Shown piece after piece: positions 24,603 to 34,635 of a DNA stretch of 34,750 bases; positions within the stretch are counted from its first letter, which is position 1, and each line of letters opens with the position of its first letter. Under the pieces are notes generated by a model that saw only the letters and a program-made list of their open reading frames with translations, was not told the DNA's origin and searched no databases. A program made the translations under genes and the position numbers. Origin of the DNA: Deltaproteobacteria bacterium (GTDB lineage Bacteria > Desulfobacterota > Desulfobulbia > Desulfobulbales > Desulfobulbaceae); assembly GCA_024280455.1 (NCBI GenBank), contig JAJRQC010000123.1:1-34750 (forward strand), written 5' to 3'.

Positions 24603-26420
24603 TCAGTCACTGACGAGCCTGTTTTTTACACTCGCCAGCACCTGCTGCTTAAGCTGCCTCTTCTTCTCCGCACCAATGGAATCCAGATTCAACCGACGGT
24701 CACGAATCTCATACAGGTAAAATGTGTTTCCAACCCCAACCGGCTGTTCCGGCAGATGTTCGGTATGGGCAAGAGAAAACGCATCTGTAATCACTTCAGC
24801 AGGTACATCTGCGGCCTGGGAGGCGGTTCGTTTGACAAAGCCGGTTTCCTTGATATTTTCCCCGCCAAGCCGGCCCTGTTCTCTTGCCTGAGCCAGCTCC
24901 TCTGCTGCTGCTGCACGGGCCAGATCAACGGCCTTCTCCCTGCGATAATCCCGGACAACCCGCTCACGAACATCGGCCAGCTCCGGCACAACCGGCTCTT
25001 GAACATCACTAACAAAAACGATGACATATCCTTTTTTCAGCTCTACTAGGGAGCTGAGCTCCCCTTTTCCCAGGCCAAAGGTAGCCTGCAGGAAGCCGGG
25101 ATCAGCCGTGGTGCCGGAGGGTGGTTGAGAACGGGAAAAAAAATCCGTCTCTGCAACGGCTGCCCCGCTCTGCTCACTGTATTTATCGATACTGCCTGCC
25201 CGCATTATCCCCTCATAGGCCTCGGAGGCTCTTTTAAAAGTAATCCCCTTGACCTCCTCCTTCTTCATGGCCCTGGCCAGACCGTCCTTGACCTCGTCAA
25301 AAGAACGGGTCGTTGCCGGGCGGACCTCCTCCAGCTTAATTATATGAAAACCAAAAGATGTCCGTACCGGATCACTGACAGTTCCGGTCTGCATGGAAAA
25401 AACAACATCATCAAAAGGTTTGACCATCCGCCCCTGACTGAAAAAACCAAGATCTCCGCCGCTGTCCTTAGTCGGGCCTTCGGAATACTGCCGGGCAAGT
25501 TCCGCAAAATCCTCTCCCTTGCGGATACGGGCCAGAACATCTTCAGCCAGTTTTTTCTTTTCCTCCACCGTCTGCTGGTCATCCTGCTCGGTCACCTTGA
25601 ACAGGATATGACGGGCATGACGCTGCTCCGGAATCGTGTACTTGGCGCGTTCACTTGCATACCGGGCCCTGAGCGCATCGTCTGTCACCTGCACCTGATC
25701 CATATCTTTGTCAAAATCAAACTCAAGATAGCGCAATCGTACCTTCGGCTCCGAAGTATACTCTGCTTTATGCTGCTCGAACCAGGTCGCGAGTTCGGCA
25801 TCGTCCACCTCGACTTTATCCTCAAAGTCGCTGCTTTTTACAGCTCGCACTCCAAGATTGATCTCTCGTTCGGAAAAATCAAGCCACCCCTGCATCTCGG
25901 TTTCCGGGAGCACGGCAAAAGAACCGATAGTCTCAACCACCAGACTGGTCAACATATCATTACGGATCCCCCCTTCAAAAGAGGTTGGGGTTAATCGATT
26001 CTGGCTGAGGACCTCCTTGTAGCGGCCAAGATCAAACTGCCCGTTCTCCTGAAAGGCCTCCATTTTTTTAATTGTACGCTGGGTTGCCTCCTTACTTATT
26101 GCAAGACCCATTTCTGCGGCGCCCTGACGAAAAAGCTCGGCCTGGATCAGCTGGCCGACCACCTGTCCCTTCAGATTCAATCCCTCAAGAAGACCCGGCG
26201 GGATCCGGCCTCCGAACTGCTGCCTATAATTTTCTACGGCACGGTCATACGCCCGCTGGTAATCCTGGACGGGAATCTCCTCACCGTTGACGGTCGCAAC
26301 AGCGTTACGGTTATTGTTGAGATTGGTTCCAACACCCCAAAAAATAAAAACCACGGCTATCAGGAGTACCATTGCCTGAATAAGCGTAGACTGGGCCTTT
26401 TTTCGTAAAATGTTCAGCAT
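24603..26420 (-). CDS. ppiD: PpiD-like membrane-anchored peptidyl-prolyl isomerase
   Basis: 605 residues, a typical PpiD length. A cytoplasmic basic start is followed by one membrane helix (about 13-31: LIQAMVLLIAVVFIFWGVG), then a SurA_N_3-like chaperone region (VATVNGEEIPVQDYQRAYDR). A parvulin PPIC domain lies at about 265-365 (RHARHILFKV, FAELARQYSEGPTKDSGGDL, SFGFHIIKLEEV). The remaining part matches a second, inactive PPIC-like region of PpiD. It acts at the outer face of the inner membrane as a foldase for secreted proteins near the Sec translocon. Start ATG 26418-26420, with AGGAT upstream. Single gene with its own terminator at 24474. Of 26421-26669 upstream, I see only a weak dsrC promoter. 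Confidence 0.93.
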   Translation of the reverse strand: MLNILRKKAQSTLIQAMVLLIAVVFIFWGVGTNLNNNRNAVATVNGEEIPVQDYQRAYDRAVENYRQQFGGRIPPGLLEGLNLKGQVVGQLIQAELFRQGAAEMGLAISKEATQRTIKKMEAFQENGQFDLGRYKEVLSQNRLTPTSFEGGIRNDMLTSLVVETIGSFAVLPETEMQGWLDFSEREINLGVRAVKSSDFEDKVEVDDAELATWFEQHKAEYTSEPKVRLRYLEFDFDKDMDQVQVTDDALRARYASERAKYTIPEQRHARHILFKVTEQDDQQTVEEKKKLAEDVLARIRKGEDFAELARQYSEGPTKDSGGDLGFFSQGRMVKPFDDVVFSMQTGTVSDPVRTSFGFHIIKLEEVRPATTRSFDEVKDGLARAMKKEEVKGITFKRASEAYEGIMRAGSIDKYSEQSGAAVAETDFFSRSQPPSGTTADPGFLQATFGLGKGELSSLVELKKGYVIVFVSDVQEPVVPELADVRERVVRDYRREKAVDLARAAAAEELAQAREQGRLGGENIKETGFVKRTASQAADVPAEVITDAFSLAHTEHLPEQPVGVGNTFYLYEIRDRRLNLDSIGAEKKRQLKQQVLASVKNRLVSD

Positions 26421-26608
26421 ATCATCCTAACCCCATGAAAAATCGTTGAATAAGGGACAAGAACATAGAGAGATGCATTATGTTCAATTTTCAAATAAGT
26501 TACCAGTGAAAAATGCACTTATCCATCCCCGATAAAATGATTGACCATTCATTCAAAAAAATAGGCCGACCATGCTTGACAAAACCCAAGCCCTATAGTA
26601 AAAAATCC

Positions 26609-26638
26609 TTGACTCTTCAAAAAAGAGAATTTTTTAAA
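26609..26638 (+). promoter_or_regulatory. possible promoter of dsrC
   Basis: TTGACT (26609-26614) is followed after 17-18 bases by TTTTAA/TTTAAA, a weak -10. It is about 30 bases before the ATG. A second TTGACA near 26577 has no good -10 at the right distance. Confidence 0.3.
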
Positions 26639-26669
26639 ACCATATTACTTTGCCCAAGGAGGATACAAC

Positions 26670-26987
26670 ATGGCAACAATCGAACACAACGGATCCAGCT
26701 ACGAAGTAGATGAAGACGGATTCCTGCTCAATGGTGACGAGTGGAATGAGAACTGGGTTGATTACGTTACAAGCGTAGAAGGCATCAGCGACATCACTGA
26801 TGAGCATCAAAAGGTTATCGATGCCCTGCAGGAGTACTACAAGAAGAACGGTATTGCTCCCATGGTTCGTATCCTTTCCAAAACCACCGGTTTCCCGCTC
26901 AAACGCATCTACGAGCTGTTCCCCTCGGGACCAGGTAAAGGCGCCTGTAAAATGGCTGGCCTGCCGAAACCGACAGGTTGTGTATAA
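26670..26987 (+). CDS. dsrC: DsrC, sulfur carrier partner of dissimilatory sulfite reductase
   Basis: 105 residues. The C-terminal arm reads CKMAGLPKPTGCV, with the two redox-active cysteines (93 and the penultimate 104) that distinguish true DsrC from TusE-like relatives. In sulfite reduction DsrC carries sulfur as a trisulfide from DsrAB to the membrane DsrMKJOP complex. The fold starts with EVDEDGFLLNGDEWNENW, as in the family. A strong AAGGAGG precedes the ATG, and a strong terminator follows, so it is a single, probably highly expressed gene, apart from dsrAB, as is common. It points to a sulfate-, sulfite- or sulfur-metabolising host; direction of metabolism cannot be told from DsrC alone. 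Confidence 0.96.
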   Translation: MATIEHNGSSYEVDEDGFLLNGDEWNENWVDYVTSVEGISDITDEHQKVIDALQEYYKKNGIAPMVRILSKTTGFPLKRIYELFPSGPGKGACKMAGLPKPTGCV

Positions 26988-27017
26988 GATTACACAACTC
27001 CAGTAGGGTATAGTTTA

Positions 27018-27048
27018 AAGGGAGGCTGTTTACAGTCTCCCTTTTTTT
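27018..27048 (+). terminator. intrinsic terminator of dsrC
   Basis: AAGGGAGGCTG (27018-27028) pairs with CAGTCTCCCTT (27033-27043; one G-U) around TTTA, followed by a T run. It is 31 bases beyond the dsrC stop. Confidence 0.9.
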
Positions 27049-27056
27049 ATGCCGTC

Positions 27057-27193
27057 GAACTATTCAGTAGCACCTCACGGAGTCTATGCTTACCTCTTCG
27101 TCCATTTCGAGCTTCTCGAATAGCACCAGTCTGCTTCAAAGTCCAGGTGGCGAGCATGCGAGACTCCGAATCTAAGGCACTACTGAACGTTAC
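27057..27193. mobile_element. 137-bp mini-element (MITE-like) with 8-bp direct repeats
   Basis: Both flanks carry ATGCCGTC (27049-27056 and 27194-27201). Between them lie imperfect terminal inverted repeats: the left end reads GAACTATTCAGTAGCACCT, the right end read inward reads GTAACGTTCAGTAGTGCCTT, and both continue to CGGAGTCT. It has no coding capacity. An 8-bp duplication and GTAA-type termini fit IS66-family mobilisation. It inserted directly after the dsrC terminator, overlapping its last bases. Confidence 0.75.
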
Positions 27194-27208
27194 ATGCCGT
27201 CAAGAGAA

Positions 27209-27985
27209 TCATTCCACAGCCTGCCCTGTTTCCTGCAGGCAGAGTACCATCTCCAGGTGTATCCGTTCCACCCGGGTTAAATAGTCTTTCTGGTTCAGAC
27301 CGGCACCCCTCAGTCCACCCCGCAGGTTAATCTCAGTCAACCAGGTTTCACCGGCCGGCGAAACAAGAAAATCAATGTGGGCATAGGGAAAGCCCGCCCT
27401 CTGCATGATCCGCCGACAGAGCTCACGCTGCGGGCCTGTCAATTCCCAGGGGCTGCTTACACCTCCGAAGTGAAGATTATGCCGAAAATTCCCCTCGTTG
27501 CGGCGCTCATACGCCTCAACCATATCACCAAGCACTACGACCCGGATATCCAGGCAGTCTGCATAAAAGGGCTGCACCACAAAGGGAAAAGCCAGGGTAC
27601 CCAGTACGGTCTGGTTGTAGACATCTTCAATCGAGGAAAAGCTGAGCACACCGGTACCGCCGTTGGCCCGGTCAAGTTTGCAGATCACCCTGCCGTCATA
27701 CTCCCCGACAAGACGCAGCATGTCATGTTGATCGTGAACCGGACGGGTTCCCGGCCCCATGAATTTTCCGAGCAGTCCGGCCTGGAGGACCTTGGAACGG
27801 CTGCAGAGCTGTGCTGTTGCCGATGGTATCATGTGGATTCCGCGGCTGACCAGATCAACAAGCAGGGATTCCTCACCCGGCCGTAGACGAATGCGGCCGA
27901 CCACGATATCACCGGCCTGCAGTTCGTGATAGGCCTCAAAAAGGGTTTTGTTATCGGTAACAATACGGGCGCACATGGTCATCAT
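27209..27985 (-). CDS. RimK-like ATP-grasp family protein
   Basis: 258 residues, cytoplasmic. The pattern is that of a compact RimK-type ATP-grasp enzyme: KLDRANGGTGVLSFSS (Lys and Gly-rich ATP loop), PFVVQPFYADCLDIRVVVLG, EAYERRNEGNFRHNLHFGG and AHIDFLVSPAGETWLTEINL with the Glu/Asn metal ligands. Such enzymes join an amino acid or another amine to a carboxylate using ATP. The N-terminal domain is short. Substrate unknown. Start ATG 27983-27985, no strong RBS. It lies 23 bases after the zinc-ribbon gene, so the two form a likely operon. Related ligases modify proteins, make coenzyme or peptide products. Confidence 0.85.
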   Translation of the reverse strand: MMTMCARIVTDNKTLFEAYHELQAGDIVVGRIRLRPGEESLLVDLVSRGIHMIPSATAQLCSRSKVLQAGLLGKFMGPGTRPVHDQHDMLRLVGEYDGRVICKLDRANGGTGVLSFSSIEDVYNQTVLGTLAFPFVVQPFYADCLDIRVVVLGDMVEAYERRNEGNFRHNLHFGGVSSPWELTGPQRELCRRIMQRAGFPYAHIDFLVSPAGETWLTEINLRGGLRGAGLNQKDYLTRVERIHLEMVLCLQETGQAVE

Positions 27986-28008
27986 AGCTCAGGCAACAGT
28001 TCGCATGC

Positions 28009-28263
28009 CTAAAAGAGCATTCCCAGAAAATGGCTGTGATACTCGGTCATATCGGCACTGCATTTTCCGCAGAGCAGGCGAACCGCGCCATGGACCTCGG
28101 TCTCGTTCTCTTCCGGAGTAAAACTGCCGTCATGGTTCTGCAGGTAGCGGGTCGTAACCGTGACATTGCGGGCCAGTTCGACAAAATCTTCCGTATTTCC
28201 ACAGACGGGACAGACCAGATGGCCGGCGGGACGGCCGGTAGGAACTTGTACTTTTTTCTTCAT
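28009..28263 (-). CDS. small zinc-ribbon protein, 84 residues
   Basis: Two Cys pairs, CPVC (18 and 21) and CGKC (65 and 68), are spaced as in a zinc ribbon. Between them lie about 40 residues with aromatic and charged positions (TTRYLQNHDGSFTPEENETE). No signal peptide. Start ATG 28261-28263, without a visible Shine-Dalgarno. It heads a two-gene unit with the ATP-grasp protein, and may bring a substrate or a target to it. I do not recognise a named family. Confidence 0.7.
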   Translation of the reverse strand: MKKKVQVPTGRPAGHLVCPVCGNTEDFVELARNVTVTTRYLQNHDGSFTPEENETEVHGAVRLLCGKCSADMTEYHSHFLGMLF

Positions 28264-28322
28264 GGTAACGGATATAGGGTTGAGGATATAAAATATGACC
28301 CTATCGTATTCTTATGAATAAC

Positions 28323-28424
28323 GGATAACCAGCATGGCTGGACCAGATTTTTAACGTCACAGCCACAACAAAGTATGAAAATAGTTCGGATCGGCGTCAC
28401 TTCGTGGGCGATTTTCGGATAACA
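28323..28424. repeat. family-1 intergenic repeat overlapping the acylphosphatase 3' end
   Basis: It starts GGATAACCAGCATGGCTGGA and ends CACTTCGTGGGCGATTTTCG-GATAAC, with the internal ACGTCACAGCCACAACAAAG and ATGAAAATAG blocks of the family. Bases 28397-28424 also encode the last residues (VIRKSPTK) and stop of the acylphosphatase gene. Confidence 0.78.
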
Positions 28425-28687
28425 AACTCTGTAAAGCTATTCTCAGCCGGTTGTTCTCGGCTGTCGACCCCGGTCACTTCGGCCATGGGGGAGCCGGTAT
28501 GGAGCCAGGCAAGCAGGCGGTCGACCTCACCTGCGGCACCTTCAAAGAGCACTTCAACGGTGTTGTCGGGCAGATTTCTCACCCAGCCGCCGACACAGAG
28601 ACGCTGGGCCTCCCGACGGGTATAATCCCGAAAAAAAACGCCCTGAACCCGACCATGGACAATGGCATGTATACATTTCTTACCCAT
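28397..28687 (-). CDS. acylphosphatase
   Basis: 96 residues. It hydrolyses the carboxyl-phosphate bond of acyl phosphates. The signature GRVQGVFFRDYTRREA has the catalytic Arg20, and GWVRNLPDNTVEVLFEG has Asn38. Start at ATG 28685-28687, 1 base after the ligA stop, so it is probably co-transcribed with ligA. Longer upstream frame is part of ligA in another phase. The final residues derive from a family-1 repeat; typical acylphosphatases end around the preceding FVI, so the change is likely tolerated. Confidence 0.93.
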   Translation of the reverse strand: MGKKCIHAIVHGRVQGVFFRDYTRREAQRLCVGGWVRNLPDNTVEVLFEGAAGEVDRLLAWLHTGSPMAEVTGVDSREQPAENSFTEFVIRKSPTK

Positions 28688-28688
28688 C

Positions 28689-30892
<2,204 letters not shown>

Positions 30893-30924
30893 GGCTATTC
30901 ACCTCTTTGATTATTTTCAAGGTT

Positions 30925-31023
30925 GTCGGTGTCGTAAAAAGCCACGAAACCGACGGCGGAAAGGTCATAACTCTTTGTAATTCCGTGCAGTGCAAATGGC
31001 GTTTTTGCCTTTTTACGAGTCCA
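30925..31023. mobile_element. family-2 mini-element (MITE-like), copy 2, with perfect 8-bp flanking repeat
   Basis: The 99-bp element runs from GTCGGTGTCGTAAAAAGCC to GCCTTTTTACGAGTCCA; TCGTAAAAAG is the shared inverted terminal part. Perfect 8-bp repeats TCAAGGTT lie at 30917-30924 and 31024-31031. It matches copy 1 at 15396-15518 closely. It sits between the start of the tautomerase-ligA unit and galE. The remainder of 30893-31222 has only a TATACT (31180-31185) that might be a galE -10. Confidence 0.8.
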
Positions 31024-31222
31024 TCAAGGTTCAGCATTTATACATCCTTTGCATTTCCACTCACATCAGGCCACCACCCACTTTCCAGCTCATGCAGTAA
31101 CGGTTCGGCCGGGCAAGTGTTGATGATAACCAAATTAAAAATTTATCATATCAGAATTTCTATTTGAAGTCGAACAGGTTATACTCATTGTACAATCAAA
31201 ATGAGTGCAAGGGAGAGCCATC

Positions 31223-32254
31223 ATGCAACATATCATTGTTACCGGCGGAGCTGGATATATCGGCAGTCATACCTGCCTGGAGCTGCTCAATGCGGGCTAT
31301 GAGGTCACGGTACTTGACAACCTGTGCAACTCCAGCCTGGAAGGATTAAACCGAGTGGAAGAACTGACCGGTAAAAAAGTACATTTTTTCAACGCCGACC
31401 TGCTGGATCCTGAGGCCGTGTACCGGGTCTTTGCAGAAAGTGCGGGAGCGGACGCGGTCATTCATTTCGCCGGGCTCAAGGCGGTTGGCGAATCGGTGGA
31501 TAAACCGCTGCTCTATTACCAGAACAACCTGACCGGCACCCTCAACCTCTGCCAGGCCATGGCCGACCACCAGGTAAAAAACATTGTTTTCAGTTCTTCG
31601 GCTACCGTGTACGGCGATCCGGCCAGTGTGCCGATCACCGAAGAGTTCCCCCTGCTGGCCTGCACCAACCCCTACGGCCGCACCAAAAGCATGATTGAAG
31701 ACATCCTCCGCGACGTCTACATTGCAGACAACAGCTGGAACATAGGACTGCTGCGCTATTTCAACCCGGTCGGCTCCCATAAATCCGGCCGTATCGGTGA
31801 AGACCCAAACGGCATTCCCAACAACCTGATGCCCTACATCTCCCAGGTGGCGGTGGGTACACTCAAAGAACTCTCCGTCTTTGGTGATGATTATCCCACC
31901 CCCGACGGGACCGGGGTCCGCGACTATATCCATGTGGTGGATCTTGCCATCGGCCACCTCAAGGCCCTGGAGCGACTTGACGACGATCCCGGCGTAGTCA
32001 CCTATAACCTGGGCACCGGCCAGGGCTATTCCGTGCTCGACATGGTCAAGGCCTTTGAAAAGGCCAGCGGCAAAAAAGTCCCCTACCGGATTGCACCCCG
32101 GCGGGCAGGCGATATTGCCCAGTGTTATGCCGACCCTTCTCTTGCAGAAGAAGAGCTCGGCTGGAAGGCCGAACGCGGACTTATCGAGATGTGCGAGGAC
32201 ACCTGGCGCTGGCAGTCCAACAATCCTCAGGGGTATGGCGGCAATACCGCCTGA
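31223..32254 (+). CDS. galE: UDP-glucose 4-epimerase
   Basis: 343 residues. It interconverts UDP-glucose and UDP-galactose, NAD-dependent, for LPS or exopolysaccharide precursors. Motifs: [11 protein letters not shown] (NAD site, residues 6-16), [10 protein letters not shown], and [12 protein letters not shown] with the catalytic Tyr and Lys. Start at ATG 31223 with GGGAGA upstream; an in-frame GTG at 31205 is unlikely. Length matches family. The CLC gene starts 49 bases further on; they may share a transcript, though there is no functional link. Confidence 0.96.
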   Translation: MQHIIVTGGAGYIGSHTCLELLNAGYEVTVLDNLCNSSLEGLNRVEELTGKKVHFFNADLLDPEAVYRVFAESAGADAVIHFAGLKAVGESVDKPLLYYQNNLTGTLNLCQAMADHQVKNIVFSSSATVYGDPASVPITEEFPLLACTNPYGRTKSMIEDILRDVYIADNSWNIGLLRYFNPVGSHKSGRIGEDPNGIPNNLMPYISQVAVGTLKELSVFGDDYPTPDGTGVRDYIHVVDLAIGHLKALERLDDDPGVVTYNLGTGQGYSVLDMVKAFEKASGKKVPYRIAPRRAGDIAQCYADPSLAEEELGWKAERGLIEMCEDTWRWQSNNPQGYGGNTA

Positions 32255-32303
32255 TCGGAAGACTCAGTACAAGCCGGTACGAGTTTACCGGCAGGGATAG
32301 AGA

Positions 32304-33644
32304 ATGAATAGAAAGGTAGCAGAAGAGATTGTACTGCTGATCAGCATTTTCAAATGGTTTGTTCTTGCTACCGTGGTCGGAGCCGTTATCGGGGCATCGA
32401 CCAGCTTTTTTCTCTTTCTTCTCGACTATGCAACAAAGTCTGTTGACAACTACAGCTACGGTTTCTCTCTCCTGCCCCTGGCCTTTTTTCTTTCATCCCT
32501 GATTACAAAACTCGCTCCGGAAGCCCGGGGACATGGCACAGAGAAGGTCATAGAAGCTGTTCATCGACGGGCCGGCCGCATCAAACCAATGGTTGTTCCC
32601 ATCAAAATACTGACAACCGTGATTACGCTGGCAGCAGGTGGATCCGCCGGCAAGGAAGGGCCATGTGCTCAGATCGGAGCCGGACTCTCTTCCACGGTCT
32701 CGGACTGGCTGCACCTGACCAATGTTGATCGGAAAAAACTGGTGATCTGTGGGATCAGCGCCGGTTTTGCCTCTGTCTTCGGGACCCCGATTGCCGGAGC
32801 TATTTTCGGGATCGAAGTCCTGTTTGTCGGCGCCATGATGTATGATGTCCTGTTGCCGTCTTTTATCGCCGGGGTGGTGAGCTACCAGGTCTCATCCTCG
32901 CTCGGGGTTCAATATTTTTATCATCCCATCGCCTTTGTCCCTGATTTTTCAGAATTACTGTTTATAAAAGTCTTTGTAAGCGGCATCCTATTCGGGCTCT
33001 GTTCCCTGTTTCTGATCGAGGCCATGTTACTGTTTAAACATATATCCTCCAACATAAAAATCTGGGGGCCGTTAAAGGCGGCCCTGGCCGGGGTTGTCCT
33101 GATTCTACTGACCTTTGGCCTTTCCCAGGACTATCTCGGCCTTGGCCTGGACACCATTGAAGGGGCCCTGGAGGGAGAAAAAGTTGTCTGGTGGGGCTTT
33201 GCCGCAAAAGTACTTTTCACCTCCATCACCCTTACATTCGGCGGCAGCGGCGGAATCGTTACCCCGATTTTCTTCATTGGTGCAACCTTCGGCAGTCTGG
33301 TTGGCTCCATTATGGGGGTTGATCCGGCAACTTTTGCCGCAATTGGGATGGTCGCCCTGCTTTCAGGGGCGGCCAACACCCCCATAGCTGCTTCAATTCT
33401 GGCGGTTGAGCTTTTCGGCTCCAGCATTGCTCCGTATGCGGCAACCGCATGTGTAGCCTCTTTTTTGATGACCGGACACCGTTCGGTGTATCCCTCACAG
33501 GTCTTTGCGATCATGAAATCGGGATCGTTTCGCAAGCATATCGGCAAGGAGGTGGAAGAAATGGAGGCTGAATTTAAAATGCGCAGGGGCAGTTTGATAA
33601 GTACGGTGCTGTCGTATATCAAGAAACGAGTCAAGTGGCTGTGA
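32304..33644 (+). CDS. CLC-family chloride channel or H+/anion antiporter
   Basis: 446 residues, about 10-12 membrane helices. CLC signatures: GSAGKEGPCAQIGAGLSS (GKEGP with the gating Glu) and GGSGGIVTPIFFIGATFG, the GxFxP-like segment. The first motif, usually GSGIP, is replaced by a variant near RGHGTEKVIEA. The C-terminus is a short cytoplasmic tail with EVEEMEAEFKMRRG and no CBS domains. Transporter versus channel, and the anion, cannot be told from this. Start at ATG 32304 with AGGGATAGAG upstream. No terminator follows. Confidence 0.9.
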   Translation: MNRKVAEEIVLLISIFKWFVLATVVGAVIGASTSFFLFLLDYATKSVDNYSYGFSLLPLAFFLSSLITKLAPEARGHGTEKVIEAVHRRAGRIKPMVVPIKILTTVITLAAGGSAGKEGPCAQIGAGLSSTVSDWLHLTNVDRKKLVICGISAGFASVFGTPIAGAIFGIEVLFVGAMMYDVLLPSFIAGVVSYQVSSSLGVQYFYHPIAFVPDFSELLFIKVFVSGILFGLCSLFLIEAMLLFKHISSNIKIWGPLKAALAGVVLILLTFGLSQDYLGLGLDTIEGALEGEKVVWWGFAAKVLFTSITLTFGGSGGIVTPIFFIGATFGSLVGSIMGVDPATFAAIGMVALLSGAANTPIAASILAVELFGSSIAPYAATACVASFLMTGHRSVYPSQVFAIMKSGSFRKHIGKEVEEMEAEFKMRRGSLISTVLSYIKKRVKWL

Positions 33645-33683
33645 CATGTGTGTTATAAAAAAAATGGAACAGACTAAGGGCGG

Positions 33684-33942
33684 GTTAGATATACCGTCCC
33701 CGAAACTCAGTCCCCGGAACTCAATCGGTCAAAAATTAACATGATACCCCCTTTTCCTCGAACGACGCCGGGGGGCAGTGCCTTACCTCCCAATTCCTGT
33801 CATAAAAAACAGGTAAGCGCAGACTCCGAGAACATTTTACAGCACATTGTAGGTCTGCTTAAGTGGAGCGAAAGCGGACCTACACTCTCTACGGTTTATT
33901 AGGTTGCAGGTATCCCGCGTTAGATATACTGCCCCCGAACTC
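33684..33942. repeat. repeat cluster: direct repeats around copy 2 of the structured repeat
   Basis: GTTAGATATACCGTCCCC near 33684 and GTTAGATATACTGCCCCC near 33919 are direct repeats of about 25 bp, differing at a few sites. Between them 33775-33915 matches the repeat at 1525-1700, beginning CAGTGCCTTACC and AACAGGTAAGCGCAGACTCC. It holds a hairpin with arms TGTAGGTC-GCTT and AAGCGGACCTACA. The gap 33645-34001 has no gene besides this. Confidence 0.7.
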
Positions 33943-34001
33943 CTCGAACTCCCACAAAAAGTACACCTACTATTTCATGCAGTTTATGGGGGAAAACAAA
34001 A

Positions 34002-34241
34002 TTGAGCAAAGCAAGTCAATTATATAGTAGCTACGACCAAGTGCCCTTTTATCGGAAACAGTGGTTCTTTTGGTTGATGTACTTCACCATTTCTCCAATT
34101 GCCATAGGAATCCTGCTGTTCGGTGATGTGTATTACCGAAAAAAAGAGGTCGTAACATCTTTTGGATTAGCCAGTCGAATTGTGGCAGGGATAATTGCAA
34201 TTTTCAATTTGATTTGGATATTCTGTGCACTCTCCCAATAA
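34002..34241 (+). CDS. small two-helix membrane protein
   Basis: 79 residues. It starts at TTG 34002, with GGGGG about 8-10 bases upstream and no better ATG. Two membrane helices at about 21-41 and 57-77 flank a short loop with DVYYRKKEVVTSFG. The N-terminal YDQVPFYRKQWFFW motif gives a strongly aromatic junction. I do not recognise a named family, though such small proteins are common. It is monocistronic and followed by degraded sequence. Confidence 0.65.
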   Translation: MSKASQLYSSYDQVPFYRKQWFFWLMYFTISPIAIGILLFGDVYYRKKEVVTSFGLASRIVAGIIAIFNLIWIFCALSQ

Positions 34242-34311
34242 CCACGTCATACCAGGAAAGGCATGGGGTGGGTCATGATCGCTTTAAACGAAGGAAAATA
34301 TTTTCCCCTAA

Positions 34312-34635
34312 CAGAGAAAGACCGGGACGAATCCGAGGCAATTAAAACTACACCAATGGATACACTTCGATCTCATAGAAAGATTCAACGGCAGAATAAT
34401 AGATTTTAATTTTAACACAGCAACAGTTTGGGGAAGAATTCAAGCGCACTCAGAAATATCATGGCAAGGCATGCCGGCAATAGATGGTCAGATTGCTACT
34501 ACGGGAATTTCATCCGACCTTACGGTGGTGACAAGGAACACGTCGGATATGGAAATCAGTGGGGCTGCTTTTTCAACCCATTGGAATAATCAAACTAGTG
34601 CCTGTCCCAGTAGGCCTAACTGCTTGATTTTTTGA
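34312..34635 (+). pseudogene. C-terminal half of a VapC-like PIN-domain toxin
   Basis: The frame reads DLIERFNGRIIDFNFNTATV, WQGMPAIDGQIATTGISSDL and TVVTRNTSDMEISG, the second half of a PIN domain, with two of the acidic residues (AIDGQ, TSDME). The N-terminal half with the first Asp (usually LDTN) is missing: a stop codon (34309-34311) lies directly before, and no start is seen. The normal end near HWNN runs on to a stop at 34633-34635. No antitoxin gene precedes it. Most likely a dead fragment. The last stretch, 34636-34750, shows no recognised gene. Confidence 0.7.

Noticed and set aside
34261-34410. Short plus-strand frame (MGWVMIALNEGK) before the vapC remnant as an antitoxin
   Set aside because: It does not look like a VapB or other antitoxin, and it overlaps the PIN frame in another phase.
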